From contig JAEZNB010000059.1 of NCBI GenBank assembly GCA_023441965.1, forward strand, positions 1-37,077: a DNA stretch of 37,077 bases. The letters run 5' to 3'. Numbering within the stretch: position 1 is the stretch's first letter; each line of letters starts with the position of its first letter. The notes under the pieces were generated by a model. It was not told where the DNA came from and made no database searches. It saw nothing but the letters and a program-made list of their open reading frames with translations. A program made the position numbers and the translations under genes. This document shows, piece after piece, positions 24,366 through 32,630 of this stretch. Source of the DNA: Bacillota bacterium (GTDB taxonomy: Bacteria; Bacillota; Clostridia; Lachnospirales; Lachnospiraceae).

Positions 24366-26381
24366 TTACTCTTTCTCCTTAATCTTGTAATATTTTGTTT
24401 TCATATGAAAGGGATTGAACATACGTCCGCCACCCTCATAAAACTTACCAAAGAATTCAACATACTGCAAACGGTTGGTGTGCACATAAGCACCCAGGGC
24501 ATTGATTGCAATATTAATCGTATGTCCGAATATAACAACGAGGGTAAATACGATGGGTCCTACAATTCCCCCTGCTGTCATTGCAGCCATACTGTTGATT
24601 ACATTACCGATAACACCTGTTGCGAGTCCCAGAGCCAACAATCTGGAATAGGATAACACATCACTCAGATATCCGGTGATACCATATAAAGCATACAGAC
24701 CCTTAAGAAATCTCTTAAAGGGATTCTTGGATTCTCTTCCGTTTGTTGCAATAATCGTCAGTGCCGAGAGCGCTGCGAGTCCTGTCAATATATTTGACAT
24801 TAACGGTGATAGGTAAATGCTAACACCAAGGATGTTCTTAATCATATCCATGGATAGCAGCAGTAATGTCAGACTAAGGACCAGTGCCATCCAGGATAAA
24901 ACATCGTACACAATTGCCTTGAAATCCTTATTCCGTAAAAGCTGATAAAACTTCATAATCAAACCGGTCATCAGATGAATCAGACCGATCAGCATGGCAA
25001 AAGCCAGCATCCTCATGGGTTCATTTACCGGGAAGAACCAAAGGGGCGGAACTACCGGTGTAGTTGCTGTTCTGCCGAAGAAGGTTCTGGCTACCACATC
25101 AAAGATATCTCCAAAGTAGCTTCCGAACATGACTCCCCAGAAGACCGTGGAGATACCGCAGAAGAGATACATTCTTAGGGTATTCCTCATGGATGCCTCT
25201 AAGGTTTTGCGGAATTTCAATAAGCCGATGGCGCAACCAAGAACCATGATAAAGCCATAACCGGCATCGGACAGCATTAACCCGAAGAGCATATAATAGA
25301 ACAAAGACATAACCATAGTCGGGTCAACTTCTCCCTTACCGGGAAGACTGTAGCCTGACAGTACTCCCTCCAGGGGTCCGGAAAACTTGTTGTTCTTCAA
25401 TAGAACCGGGACATCCTCTTCTTCGGAAGGCTCTTCCAGCTCTACGGCAGCATCAAACTTGGCCATAAGGTCATTTTTCAGCTGCTCTGCATCCTTGGCA
25501 GGAATATAGCCGCTAATCACAAAGGTATTCTTAGACTGCAGCAGTTGTCCGATTACCTCGTATTTCTCTGCCCTCATCGTATCATAATCCTGAAGAAAGA
25601 GTAAATCCTCCTTGTATGAACCGAGAGAGATGATTTCCTTTTCTGCCTCTATAATTTCCTTTTCTGCTTTCTCAAGCAGCTCCTTCAGCAGCTCCAGCTG
25701 TTTTGCGGGGGCATGGTTGGAGGTTATGCTGGGCAGGGTAAATTCCTTTTCCCTAAGCCTTTCATAAACCTGATCCGCATGCTCCTTGCTACAGAGGACA
25801 AAGATACAGGTCTGCTCCTTCGAAGTGCTGATGATATCAACATTGAGGGGCATATACTGTGCCAGTAATTCGTAGATTACATCCAGCCCCCAGACATTGG
25901 GTAAGCTTCCGATGAAGCTTTTCGTGTATCTGGTTCCCTGAAAGTCCATCGGGATATCCAGACCCATCCAGGGCATCAGCATCTCAGCCTGCAGCTCTAA
26001 TTTCAGGATTTCCGCCTTATTCTCCGCAATCTCCTTCGTAAGTACCAGAATCCGGTTTGCCGTCTTTACCACAGTATCGTACTTTCCCCTGAAAGCCTCA
26101 TAAATCTCTAAGGGAACCTCTTTTCTGCCCTTTAACGCATCCAGCATAGATTTTGATGAGGGAATATACTGATTTAATATCGCAACCGCTTCCCTGGCAG
26201 CTGTAATGTTTTTCTCAAAAGCGGATTTTGCTGCTGATACGTCCGTTTTATAGAATACACTATCCTGGGGAATAAGATCCCCTATTTCTATGACACCCTT
26301 GCGTTGTAAGGCTTCCAGCAACTGTTTTCGGTCCTTCTTCAACGCATAGATGTTAATACGCTGCATTTGCAGCATCGCCAT
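24366..26381 (-). CDS. ntpI: V/A-type ATPase subunit I (a-subunit), operon 1
   Basis: A 671-residue membrane protein. The N-terminal half (about residues 1-340) is a cytoplasmic arm with coiled coils that meets the peripheral stalks. The C-terminal half has about seven to eight transmembrane helices forming the ion half-channels. The essential arginine is in DVLSYSRLLALGLA, the form found in NtpI of E. hirae and its relatives. The ATG at 26381 follows AAAGGAGGTG. The gene ends one base before ntpK. The operon 2 counterpart (30204-32105) has SFLRVGAFALSHA at the arginine, a different branch of the family, which supports two separately evolved enzymes. Confidence 0.95.
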   Translation of the reverse strand: MAMLQMQRINIYALKKDRKQLLEALQRKGVIEIGDLIPQDSVFYKTDVSAAKSAFEKNITAAREAVAILNQYIPSSKSMLDALKGRKEVPLEIYEAFRGKYDTVVKTANRILVLTKEIAENKAEILKLELQAEMLMPWMGLDIPMDFQGTRYTKSFIGSLPNVWGLDVIYELLAQYMPLNVDIISTSKEQTCIFVLCSKEHADQVYERLREKEFTLPSITSNHAPAKQLELLKELLEKAEKEIIEAEKEIISLGSYKEDLLFLQDYDTMRAEKYEVIGQLLQSKNTFVISGYIPAKDAEQLKNDLMAKFDAAVELEEPSEEEDVPVLLKNNKFSGPLEGVLSGYSLPGKGEVDPTMVMSLFYYMLFGLMLSDAGYGFIMVLGCAIGLLKFRKTLEASMRNTLRMYLFCGISTVFWGVMFGSYFGDIFDVVARTFFGRTATTPVVPPLWFFPVNEPMRMLAFAMLIGLIHLMTGLIMKFYQLLRNKDFKAIVYDVLSWMALVLSLTLLLLSMDMIKNILGVSIYLSPLMSNILTGLAALSALTIIATNGRESKNPFKRFLKGLYALYGITGYLSDVLSYSRLLALGLATGVIGNVINSMAAMTAGGIVGPIVFTLVVIFGHTINIAINALGAYVHTNRLQYVEFFGKFYEGGGRMFNPFHMKTKYYKIKEKE

Positions 26382-26417
26382 AGCAGGAACACCTCCTTTG
26401 CTCTTAATATTTTGTAC

Positions 26418-26726
26418 TTAAATCAAGCTTGACAGAACAAGATTGATTGCTGCCTGCTCCTTACTCTTTACGATTTCTTTCATAAAGACAATTTCTTTCT
26501 CAGCTTTTGCTTTCGCTTCTTCCATCAGCTCCATGCTCCGGCGTTCGGCAGCTTTCAATTCCTGCTCTGCCTTTGCCTGCGCTTCCTTCACCCTGGTGTC
26601 GATCAGCTTATTTGCTTTTTGCTTTGCCTCTGATAAAAGCGCTTCTTTTGCAGCGGATGCTTCCTTCTCTATCTGAGCCGCCTTTAATTCAGCCTGGCGA
26701 ACAGCTTGTACTGCTTCCAATGCCAT
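26418..26726 (-). CDS. ntpF: V/A-type ATPase peripheral stalk coiled-coil subunit (NtpF), operon 1
   Basis: A 102-residue, almost wholly helical protein rich in Ala, Lys and Glu (QAELKAAQIEKEASAAKEAL and further). It matches the G/H-type stalk protein called NtpF in E. hirae, which pairs with subunit E. It ends with a short hydrophobic segment (AAINLVLSSLI). The ATG at 26726 follows GGAGGTGA. It is the first gene of the operon, exactly as ntpF is in E. hirae, and lies about 70 bases after a good sigma-A promoter. Coiled-coil composition gives little family specificity, so the assignment rests on position as much as on sequence. Confidence 0.88.
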   Translation of the reverse strand: MALEAVQAVRQAELKAAQIEKEASAAKEALLSEAKQKANKLIDTRVKEAQAKAEQELKAAERRSMELMEEAKAKAEKEIVFMKEIVKSKEQAAINLVLSSLI

Positions 26727-26799
26727 TCACTCACCTCCATATCTTCAAGTATGCTCCTGTTCCCGTGCATGATTATTTCCAAAAATACACGCCTTTACT

Positions 26800-26828
26800 A
26801 TTATATATCATTGTATATAATAATTCAA
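26800..26828 (-). promoter_or_regulatory. Sigma-A promoter of ATPase operon 1
   Basis: On the minus strand TTGAAT (26828-26823), a 17-base spacer and a perfect TATAAT (26805-26800). The start site is near 26793, about 67 bases before the ntpF ATG. Confidence 0.72.
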
Positions 26829-27017
26829 CAACTTATCTATTTTCATGCATATTCTCTTGTTCAAACTGACTAATTCATAACTGCTATTTACATATAATGT
26901 TACATTCTTATACATTTCTATTGAAAAATGCACATTTTTAAGTTAAAAATTTATCAATGTTTCATAAATCCCCAATTTATTATACTTATTCACTCTAATG
27001 TATAAATAATTACGAAG

Positions 27018-27084
27018 ACAAGAGCCGGGTTTATTCTCCGATAACAGCAGCTCTCTGTTATCGGAGAATAAACCCGGCTCTTGT
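27018..27084. repeat. 30-bp perfect stem-loop
   Basis: The left arm 27018-27047 and right arm 27055-27084 are exact reverse complements over 30 bp, with a 7-base loop. The arms include AGAGCCGGGTTTATTCTCCG. Neither side has a T-run, so it is not a standard terminator, but a stem this long should still stop or protect RNA. It lies about 200 bases after the lacI stop. A 6-bp stem (27084-27105) directly abuts it. Confidence 0.85.
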
Positions 27085-27113
27085 ACCGGAGCAGTCGCCC
27101 CGGTAAATGTATG

Positions 27114-27145
27114 TGTTATATCTCCCCTCATGATGTGATATAACA
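27114..27145. repeat. 9-bp inverted repeat next to the long stem-loop
   Basis: TGTTATATC (27114-27122) and GATATAACA (27137-27145) are perfect 9-bp arms around 14 bases. It could be an operator or part of a larger folded RNA downstream of lacI. Confidence 0.6.
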
Positions 27146-27291
27146 ACAACTATCAATGCAGTTCCATACCATAAAGGATTGCGCTGCTCCCCAGCAGTAT
27201 AACCGGATCCGGCCTTAATGCCTCCCTCTGCACTTCGGCAGGGATCCGTCCTATTAATCCTTCCGGTATGATTCCGCAATAATATCAAATC

Positions 27292-28302
27292 TTATTTGAT
27301 TCTTCTGACAGAATTCCCCCGTAATACTTCTCCTTCTACCACCACTCTTTCAATGATGGTTTCCTTAGGATTCTCTATCAGAGCAATCAGCTTCTCAGCA
27401 GCACTTTTCCCCATCAGCTTCGTATTCTGCTGGAGTGTCGTAATCTTGGGATCTAATACCTGTGACAATAAAATTCCGTCATAACCGGCTACCGAGATGT
27501 CTTCAGGGACCCTTAAGCCCAGCTCCTTGATCGCATTGATGCCTCCGATACAGGAAAAATCGTCAGGAAAGATGATGCAGGTAGGTCTGTCCTTCATCTC
27601 CAGTAATTCCCTGGTCAGCTTCGCTGTTGTATCGGGATCATGATAAATACCGCTCTTCACATATTCATCGGGAACCCTTATCCCCAGCTCTCCCAGAGAT
27701 TTATGAAAGCTGCCCACACGATTTCTCGTAACCGAGGAATCTGCTCCGTGGATAAAGGCGATTTTTCTGTGCCCCATATCATATATGTAATAAATCAAAT
27801 CCTTCATACCTTTGATATTATCCGAGATAATCGCAGTTCTGTTATCAAAGACATGATCGATTGTAATGACCGGAAGCTCTCCGTTGATCAGCTCAATTAC
27901 ATCAGGGTCCGAAAAATCGATACAGGCGATAACGACTCCGTCAACGCCACGGTATTTACTGTGCTCATAATAGGACATCCTCTTCTGTCCCATATGCTTG
28001 TTGATAAAAGTGATGTCATATCCCTTACTCTCAGCCTCTACCTTAAAGCTGTCCAGCACCTTGGCAAAGTATTCATGGGTCAAGCCGCTCTGCGCCTCAT
28101 CGACAAACAACACTCCCAGGTTATAGGTTCTGTTTGTTTTCAAAGCACGGGCAGAGGAATTTGGAAAATAACCCATTTCCCTTGCCGCTTTTCTGATATT
28201 CTCTTTGGTAGACTCCGCAATATCACTATGATCATTCAATGCCTTACTTACAGTAGCTACCGAAACTCCACATCTGATTGAGATATCTTTAATAGAAACC
28301 AC
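27292..28302 (-). CDS. LacI family transcriptional regulator
   Basis: A 336-residue regulator with an N-terminal LacI helix-turn-helix (IKDISIRCGVSVATVSKAL, about residues 4-22) and a hinge helix around NSSARALKTN. A periplasmic-binding-protein-like ligand domain follows (GVLFVDEA at its start, GYDGILLSQVLDP near its end). The ligand, usually a sugar, cannot be told. The start is GTG at 28302, with AAGGAG six bases before it; no ATG fits. On its own promoter a CG-centred box (28337-28352) sits over the predicted start, and an identical box lies upstream of ATPase operon 2, so both autoregulation and control of that operon are plausible. No sugar transport or catabolic gene is adjacent, which is unusual for this family. 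Confidence 0.94.
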   Translation of the reverse strand: MVSIKDISIRCGVSVATVSKALNDHSDIAESTKENIRKAAREMGYFPNSSARALKTNRTYNLGVLFVDEAQSGLTHEYFAKVLDSFKVEAESKGYDITFINKHMGQKRMSYYEHSKYRGVDGVVIACIDFSDPDVIELINGELPVITIDHVFDNRTAIISDNIKGMKDLIYYIYDMGHRKIAFIHGADSSVTRNRVGSFHKSLGELGIRVPDEYVKSGIYHDPDTTAKLTRELLEMKDRPTCIIFPDDFSCIGGINAIKELGLRVPEDISVAGYDGILLSQVLDPKITTLQQNTKLMGKSAAEKLIALIENPKETIIERVVVEGEVLRGNSVRRIK

Positions 28303-28336
28303 GGGTAACTCCTTAAAAATATGATGATGGTTCTTG

Positions 28337-28352
28337 GCTTAATCGTTTTCTA
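28337..28352. promoter_or_regulatory. LacI-type box at the lacI promoter
   Basis: GCTTAATCGTTTTCTA, an imperfect dyad around a central CG as in most LacI-family operators. On the minus strand it follows directly after the candidate -10 TATAGT, so it covers the lacI start site. The same 16 bases recur at 28556-28571. Confidence 0.6.
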
Positions 28353-28500
28353 AACTATAGAATTTAGCAATTTCAACAAACTATTGGTATTTTTTCAATT
28401 ATTCTTACTATTAATAGCCAAAAGCTTCCGTCAGGGTCTTGGATAAAAGCTGTATGAACTACCTTTTTCCACTCCCATCTTAAGTATTTACTATACCTAT

Positions 28501-28513
28501 CTTAATCCTTTTC
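28501..28513. promoter_or_regulatory. Near copy of the LacI-type box
   Basis: CTTAATCCTTTTC matches the two exact boxes except that the central CG is CC. Loss of the CG would be expected to weaken binding, so it may be an auxiliary site or a decayed copy. Confidence 0.3.
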
Positions 28514-28555
28514 GAAATTTTTTTCAAGCATTATTTTATTTTTCTACATAAAATA

Positions 28556-28571
28556 GCTTAATCGTTTTCTA
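28556..28571. promoter_or_regulatory. Second exact LacI-type box, upstream of ATPase operon 2
   Basis: GCTTAATCGTTTTCTA is identical over 16 bases to the box at 28337-28352, in the same orientation and 219 bases away. It lies about 180 bases before the first ATPase gene, which allows looping between the two sites or direct control of operon 2. Confidence 0.6.
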
Positions 28572-28749
28572 TATCTATCCGTTTTTTGACCATATTTAGG
28601 ACTAATCTCCTTATCCATCGTCTAAAATACCGGAAATTTGTTAGTTCGTATAATAAATTTTAGTGATAATGTCTATAGTATTTTTTAGAAAAAAGTATAA
28701 GATGAGTTACATATATCATTTTTGTCGTTTTGCAGGCGGGAGGAATCCG

Positions 28750-29061
28750 ATGGAAAAAACAATCGTCAAAATATTTGAGATCGAGGAAAAAGCAAAACTG
28801 ATCATTGACCGTGCCAATCAGGAAAAGCTCCGGATGCATGATGAATTTGAAGAGGAGCTGATCAAGCTTGAGCGTGGGATCAGTGATGAAAACACTCTTA
28901 AAATTAATGCATACAGAGCGGAACTGGAACAGGAGTTGGAACAGGAAAAGGCCCAGTTGATTCATAAGAGCGAAAAGCAGCTGGAGGAAATGGAGGAGAT
29001 ATATCGCAGGAACCACGATGAGATTGTCCTCCGGATCGTGGATGGTATCCTCCGATCCTGA
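28750..29061 (+). CDS. V/A-type ATPase stalk-like coiled-coil subunit, operon 2
   Basis: A 103-residue helical protein dominated by Glu, Lys, Gln and Arg (KIFEIEEKAKLIIDRANQEK, then a long EL/EQ coiled coil). By position at the head of the operon and by composition it is the G/H-type partner of subunit E. A longer frame begins at 28663, but the ATG at 28750 has GGGAGG six bases upstream and the earlier part looks non-coding. It ends with IVLRIVDGILRS. Similarity to the operon 1 stalk protein is only in composition, so the assignment depends on context. Confidence 0.82.
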   Translation: MEKTIVKIFEIEEKAKLIIDRANQEKLRMHDEFEEELIKLERGISDENTLKINAYRAELEQELEQEKAQLIHKSEKQLEEMEEIYRRNHDEIVLRIVDGILRS

Positions 29062-29111
29062 TCTGTAAGTTCAGATGAAGCAGATGAAACCCATTTTATA
29101 GCGGAGGCATT

Positions 29112-30152
29112 ATGGATACCTTAATCTCCTACAGCGGAATAAATACAAAAATAAGAGCCATGCACTCCAGGCTGATCACCAAGGAAGATTATCAGCAGCT
29201 GGCAAATCTGGAAACAACCGCAGACTTTATCGCATTTTTAAAACATCATCCGGGATATAGCGATATATTTAAGAAGTATGACGAACATGAGCTTCACCGG
29301 TTTGATGCCGAACGAATCTTTATATACGCGTTCTATAACGATTATGCCAAGATATACCGGTTTTCCAACCAAGACGGTCGGAGGGATCTTGAGCTATTTT
29401 TTTTGCGTCATGAGGTAACCCTGCTGAAAAACTGTATTCACCTCATATACAATGAAGAAAGCAGCTATGACCTCTCTCTTTTTCAGGAATTCTTCGAGAG
29501 GCATTCTGGGATTAGTATCTCGGCTCTGGTCTCATCCAAAAGCATGGAGGAGTATATCCGGCAGCTAAAGGATACAGAATTCTATCCCTTATTTGTCAAA
29601 CTTCAGAATGATGCTGTGACAAATCCCTTTGATTATGAAATGCAGCTGGATATCTACTATTTTAAAAGAATGTGGAAGATCAAGGGAAAGCTTGTGTCCG
29701 GTAACACCTTAAAGGCAGTAACGAGAAGGCTCGGTACCGAAATCGATATTCTGAATATCATGTGGATGTACCGGGCAAAGGTAATGTATGACATCAGCCC
29801 TGCGGAACTGCTATCCTATATCATTCCGGTAAATTATAAGCTTTCTAAGGAGCATTTGCTTAAGCTGATTAAGTCTGCCTCACTGGAAGAGTATATTGCC
29901 ATATTAAGGACTACCTATTATAAAGAACTGGTCTCCTCTCTCACAGAGGGTACGATAGAATTCACTTATCAAAGGATCATAGATAAGATATATAAGGAGA
30001 ACAAAGCGAAATACCCTGCGTCCATGAGCGCGGTAAATGATTATCTTCATAAGAAGGAAACGGAAATTGCCAAGCTGACCACGGTACTGGAATGCATCCG
30101 TTACAAGCTGGACCCCAAGGATAAAATGAAGTATATATTTAATGAAGGCTAA
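29112..30152 (+). CDS. ntpC: V/A-type ATPase subunit C, operon 2
   Basis: A 346-residue, nearly all-helical protein matching the C/d-type subunit that caps the K ring and holds the central shaft. It opens with YSGINTKIRAMHSRLI, the usual first helix, and has a FFLRHEVTLLKNCIHLIY stretch in the first third. The ATG at 29112 follows GGAGG closely. In this operon C is the second gene, whereas in operon 1 it is fifth. Sequence likeness between the two C subunits is low, which argues against recent duplication. Confidence 0.88.
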   Translation: MDTLISYSGINTKIRAMHSRLITKEDYQQLANLETTADFIAFLKHHPGYSDIFKKYDEHELHRFDAERIFIYAFYNDYAKIYRFSNQDGRRDLELFFLRHEVTLLKNCIHLIYNEESSYDLSLFQEFFERHSGISISALVSSKSMEEYIRQLKDTEFYPLFVKLQNDAVTNPFDYEMQLDIYYFKRMWKIKGKLVSGNTLKAVTRRLGTEIDILNIMWMYRAKVMYDISPAELLSYIIPVNYKLSKEHLLKLIKSASLEEYIAILRTTYYKELVSSLTEGTIEFTYQRIIDKIYKENKAKYPASMSAVNDYLHKKETEIAKLTTVLECIRYKLDPKDKMKYIFNEG

Positions 30153-30203
30153 GATACTCCTGCGAAGCCACCTAACAATAACTCTATACCGGAGGTGTGA
30201 CAA

Positions 30204-32105
30204 TTGATAGAAAAAATGAAGTTCCTTAGTATTACGGGGCCAAAGAGGGATTTTGACCGTGTTGTCAGAGTGTATCTGAGTAAGTATCATATTCACCTGG
30301 AAAATGCCTTATCCGAATTAAGCTCCGTTCATGATCTGAAGCCATTTGTGGAAATCAATCCCTATAAGGATCTGCTCGGTAAATCAGAGGCATTAGTCAA
30401 GAAGCTGGAGAAAAAAAAGGACTTTACTTCTTCGGATATGACCCCGGAGAAGGCCTCAGAGGTGATAACCTCCACCTTCTCTATGCTGGAGGACTTAAAC
30501 AGCCGCAAGAAGAGCCTGAAGGAGCAGAAGTCCCACTATACGGATCTGATCCATCAGATAGAGCCCTTCCGTAATCTGGACTATGACATCCACAAGATAC
30601 TGGAGCTGAAATTCATAAATTTCCGCTTTGGCAAGATCTCCCATGAACACTATAATAAATTTTCCAGGTACGTCTATGACAACCTGAATTCCGTTTTCTT
30701 TGAATGTGACAGTGACAGTGATTATGTCTGGGGAATTTACTTTGTGCCTGCGGCATATTCCGTGAAAATCGATGCGATCTATGCCTCCCTACATTTTGAA
30801 CGGCTCTTCCTCCCCGATGAATACGAAGGTACTCCGGAGGAAGCCTACCGCAGCTTCCTGTCAAAAAGGGACGAGATCAATACCGAACTGACCTTGGTCT
30901 CCAACCAAATCAAGGATCGGCTAAATCAGAGAGCCGATGAGCTTTTAGAAGCCCATCATACCCTATCGGTTTTCACCAGAAATTATGATGTAAGAAAGCT
31001 TGCCGCCTGCACGAAGGAAAAGGGTAAGGATGAGGTCTTCTATATCCTCTGCGGCTGGATCCCCGAAAAAGATGTCCAGGAGTTTCAGGCAGAGGTTGAA
31101 AAAGATCCCAATGTATATTGTGTTGTGGATGACGGTCAGGAAAGCGTTACGACCAAACCCCCGACCAAGCTAAGAAATCCCCGCCTCTTCAAGCCCTTTG
31201 AGATGTTCGTGAAGATGTACGGCTTCCCGGCCTATAATGAAGTGGATCCCACCTCCTTCGTGGCCATCACCTACTCCCTGATCTTCGGTATCATGTTCGG
31301 TGATGTAGGTCAGGGACTCTTCATCGCAATCGGAGGATTTCTTCTATTTAGAATAAAGAAGCTTGCCTTAGCCGCCATCATTTCCCTGGCCGGATTGTTC
31401 TCAACCATCTTCGGCTTTCTCTATGGAAGCGTCTTTGGCTTTGAGGATTGGCTGAAACCGCTTTGGCTATCTCCCATGCATGATGTGATGACTGTACTGC
31501 TCACCTCGGTTGGTTTTGGTGTAGTCCTGATCCTGATTGCCATGGTGATTAATATCGTGAACGGAATTAAAGAAAAGAAGCTGGGTAAGGTCCTCTTTGA
31601 TACCAACGGAGTATCCGGTCTGGTGTTCTACGGAGCCGCGATTACCTGTGCTCTGCTGATTGCATCAGGTCATCCGCTGCCTGCTACGATCCTGCTGGTC
31701 ATCTTCTTTGGGATCCCCTTGCTTCTGATCTTCTTACGGGAGCCTCTTACCAGGATGATAGAGAAGAAAAAGAAGATCTTTCCCGAGCATAAGGTGATGT
31801 TCTTTGTAGAGAATTTCTTTGAACTGTTCGAAGTATTATTAAGCTATGTGACCAATACCATCTCCTTCCTAAGAGTCGGAGCCTTCGCCTTAAGCCATGC
31901 TGCCATGATGGGTGTTGTCATGTTATTGTCCGGAGCCCATCAGGGTTCACCCAATCTCATCGTTTTGATTCTGGGTAATGTGCTTGTAGCCGCGATGGAG
32001 GGGCTGGTCGTAGGTATCCAGGTCTTAAGGCTGGAATATTATGAGATGTTCAGCCGTTTCTATAAAGGAACCGGCAAAGAATTTAAACCCTATAAATACA
32101 AATAG
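30204..32105 (+). CDS. ntpI: V/A-type ATPase subunit I (a-subunit), operon 2
   Basis: A 633-residue membrane protein with a cytoplasmic N-terminal arm of coiled coils (about 1-320) and a C-terminal domain of about seven transmembrane helices. The channel arginine is in TISFLRVGAFALSHA, the form seen in many archaeal and spirochaete-type enzymes and unlike the SYSRLLALGLA of operon 1. GDVGQGLFIAIGG is the family's first membrane motif. The start is TTG at 30204, since GGAGG lies eight bases upstream; the first ATG, four codons later, is too far from it. The gene is followed after 48 bases by subunit K. Confidence 0.93.
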   Translation: MIEKMKFLSITGPKRDFDRVVRVYLSKYHIHLENALSELSSVHDLKPFVEINPYKDLLGKSEALVKKLEKKKDFTSSDMTPEKASEVITSTFSMLEDLNSRKKSLKEQKSHYTDLIHQIEPFRNLDYDIHKILELKFINFRFGKISHEHYNKFSRYVYDNLNSVFFECDSDSDYVWGIYFVPAAYSVKIDAIYASLHFERLFLPDEYEGTPEEAYRSFLSKRDEINTELTLVSNQIKDRLNQRADELLEAHHTLSVFTRNYDVRKLAACTKEKGKDEVFYILCGWIPEKDVQEFQAEVEKDPNVYCVVDDGQESVTTKPPTKLRNPRLFKPFEMFVKMYGFPAYNEVDPTSFVAITYSLIFGIMFGDVGQGLFIAIGGFLLFRIKKLALAAIISLAGLFSTIFGFLYGSVFGFEDWLKPLWLSPMHDVMTVLLTSVGFGVVLILIAMVINIVNGIKEKKLGKVLFDTNGVSGLVFYGAAITCALLIASGHPLPATILLVIFFGIPLLLIFLREPLTRMIEKKKKIFPEHKVMFFVENFFELFEVLLSYVTNTISFLRVGAFALSHAAMMGVVMLLSGAHQGSPNLIVLILGNVLVAAMEGLVVGIQVLRLEYYEMFSRFYKGTGKEFKPYKYK

Positions 32106-32153
32106 CTCTATGCATTCACTTACATCATCAGATAATTTAAGGAGGATATTATT

Positions 32154-32582
32154 ATGAAAGCTCAGATTGCCATTGTTATCGCACTCATTTTAAGTATTGT
32201 CATTCCCTTCGGTTCCTTTCTCATCTCAAAAAAGAGAACGAAGCGCACCCTTAAGGCTACTATCGCCTGCAATGCCTTCTTCTTCTTTGCGACCTTAATT
32301 CTTGCAGATATCATGCTCTTCTCCGGCAGTGTAGCCGCAGCCGAGACCCAGGCAGCTGCTCAAGCAGCAAGCTCTGTGGAAGGCTGGAGGTATATTGCCG
32401 CTGCCCTATCCACCGGTTTATCCTGTATCGGTGGTGGTATTGCGGTTGCTTCCGCTGCTTCTGCTGCGCTCGGTGCTATGAGTGAGGACTCCTCCATCAT
32501 GGGTAAGGCCCTGATCTTCGTTGCTCTTGCAGAAGGTATCGCTCTGTACGGCCTGATTGTATCCTTCACGATTTTAGGATAG
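32154..32582 (+). CDS. ntpK: V/A-type ATPase rotor ring subunit K lacking Na+ ligands, operon 2
   Basis: A 142-residue proteolipid with four predicted membrane helices (about 4-23, 36-57, 79-107 and 116-141). The second hairpin is a typical ring unit: Gly/Ala-rich helix 3 (GGGIAVASAASAALGAM) and helix 4 with the carboxylate Glu127 in ALAEGIALYGL. The first hairpin lacks any carboxylate and also lacks LPGTQ, and helix 3 has no glutamine where NtpK has Gln110. A single carboxylate per protein is like E. hirae, but the Na+ ligands are gone, so H+ coupling is likelier. A loop rich in Ala, Glu and Gln (about 60-75) separates the hairpins. AGGAGG precedes the ATG. Confidence 0.93.
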   Translation: MKAQIAIVIALILSIVIPFGSFLISKKRTKRTLKATIACNAFFFFATLILADIMLFSGSVAAAETQAAAQAASSVEGWRYIAAALSTGLSCIGGGIAVASAASAALGAMSEDSSIMGKALIFVALAEGIALYGLIVSFTILG

Positions 32583-32630
32583 ACTGATTGATTCAATCAT
32601 ATGATTATAACTTAGGAAGGAGGCCCTGCC

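Larger units (their letters stand above)
26727..27291. other. Gene-free stretch between lacI and ATPase operon 1
   Basis: I see no convincing gene in these 565 bases. The half nearest the ATPase (26727-27000) is very A/T rich and holds the operon promoter and a small dyad, AAAAATG-CA-CATTTTT (26924-26939). The half nearest lacI holds three stem-loops (27018-27145). A 43-codon open frame on the minus strand (27153-27284) has no ATG, GTG or TTG with a ribosome binding site and I cannot match it to a family. Confidence 0.6.
28303..28749. other. Divergent regulatory region between lacI and ATPase operon 2
   Basis: No gene is seen in these 447 A/T-rich bases. A frame upstream of 28750 in phase with the first ATPase gene lacks a ribosome binding site. 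The region holds two exact LacI-type boxes and one near copy. For lacI a TATAGT (28359-28354, minus strand) is a candidate -10 just before the box. For operon 2 there are several -10-like sequences (TATAAT near 28651, GATAAT near 28667) but no convincing paired -35. Confidence 0.6.

Noticed and set aside
27153..27284. A 43-codon open frame on the minus strand directly after lacI, ending in a plausible-looking PVILLGSSAILYGMELH
   Set aside because: There is no start codon with a ribosome binding site, and I cannot match it to a family. It could be the tail of a decayed gene, but the evidence is too thin.
28663..28749. An N-terminal extension of the first operon 2 ATPase gene
   Set aside because: The internal ATG at 28750 has a strong ribosome binding site and starts the coiled coil. 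The upstream part is A/T-rich leader and looks non-coding.
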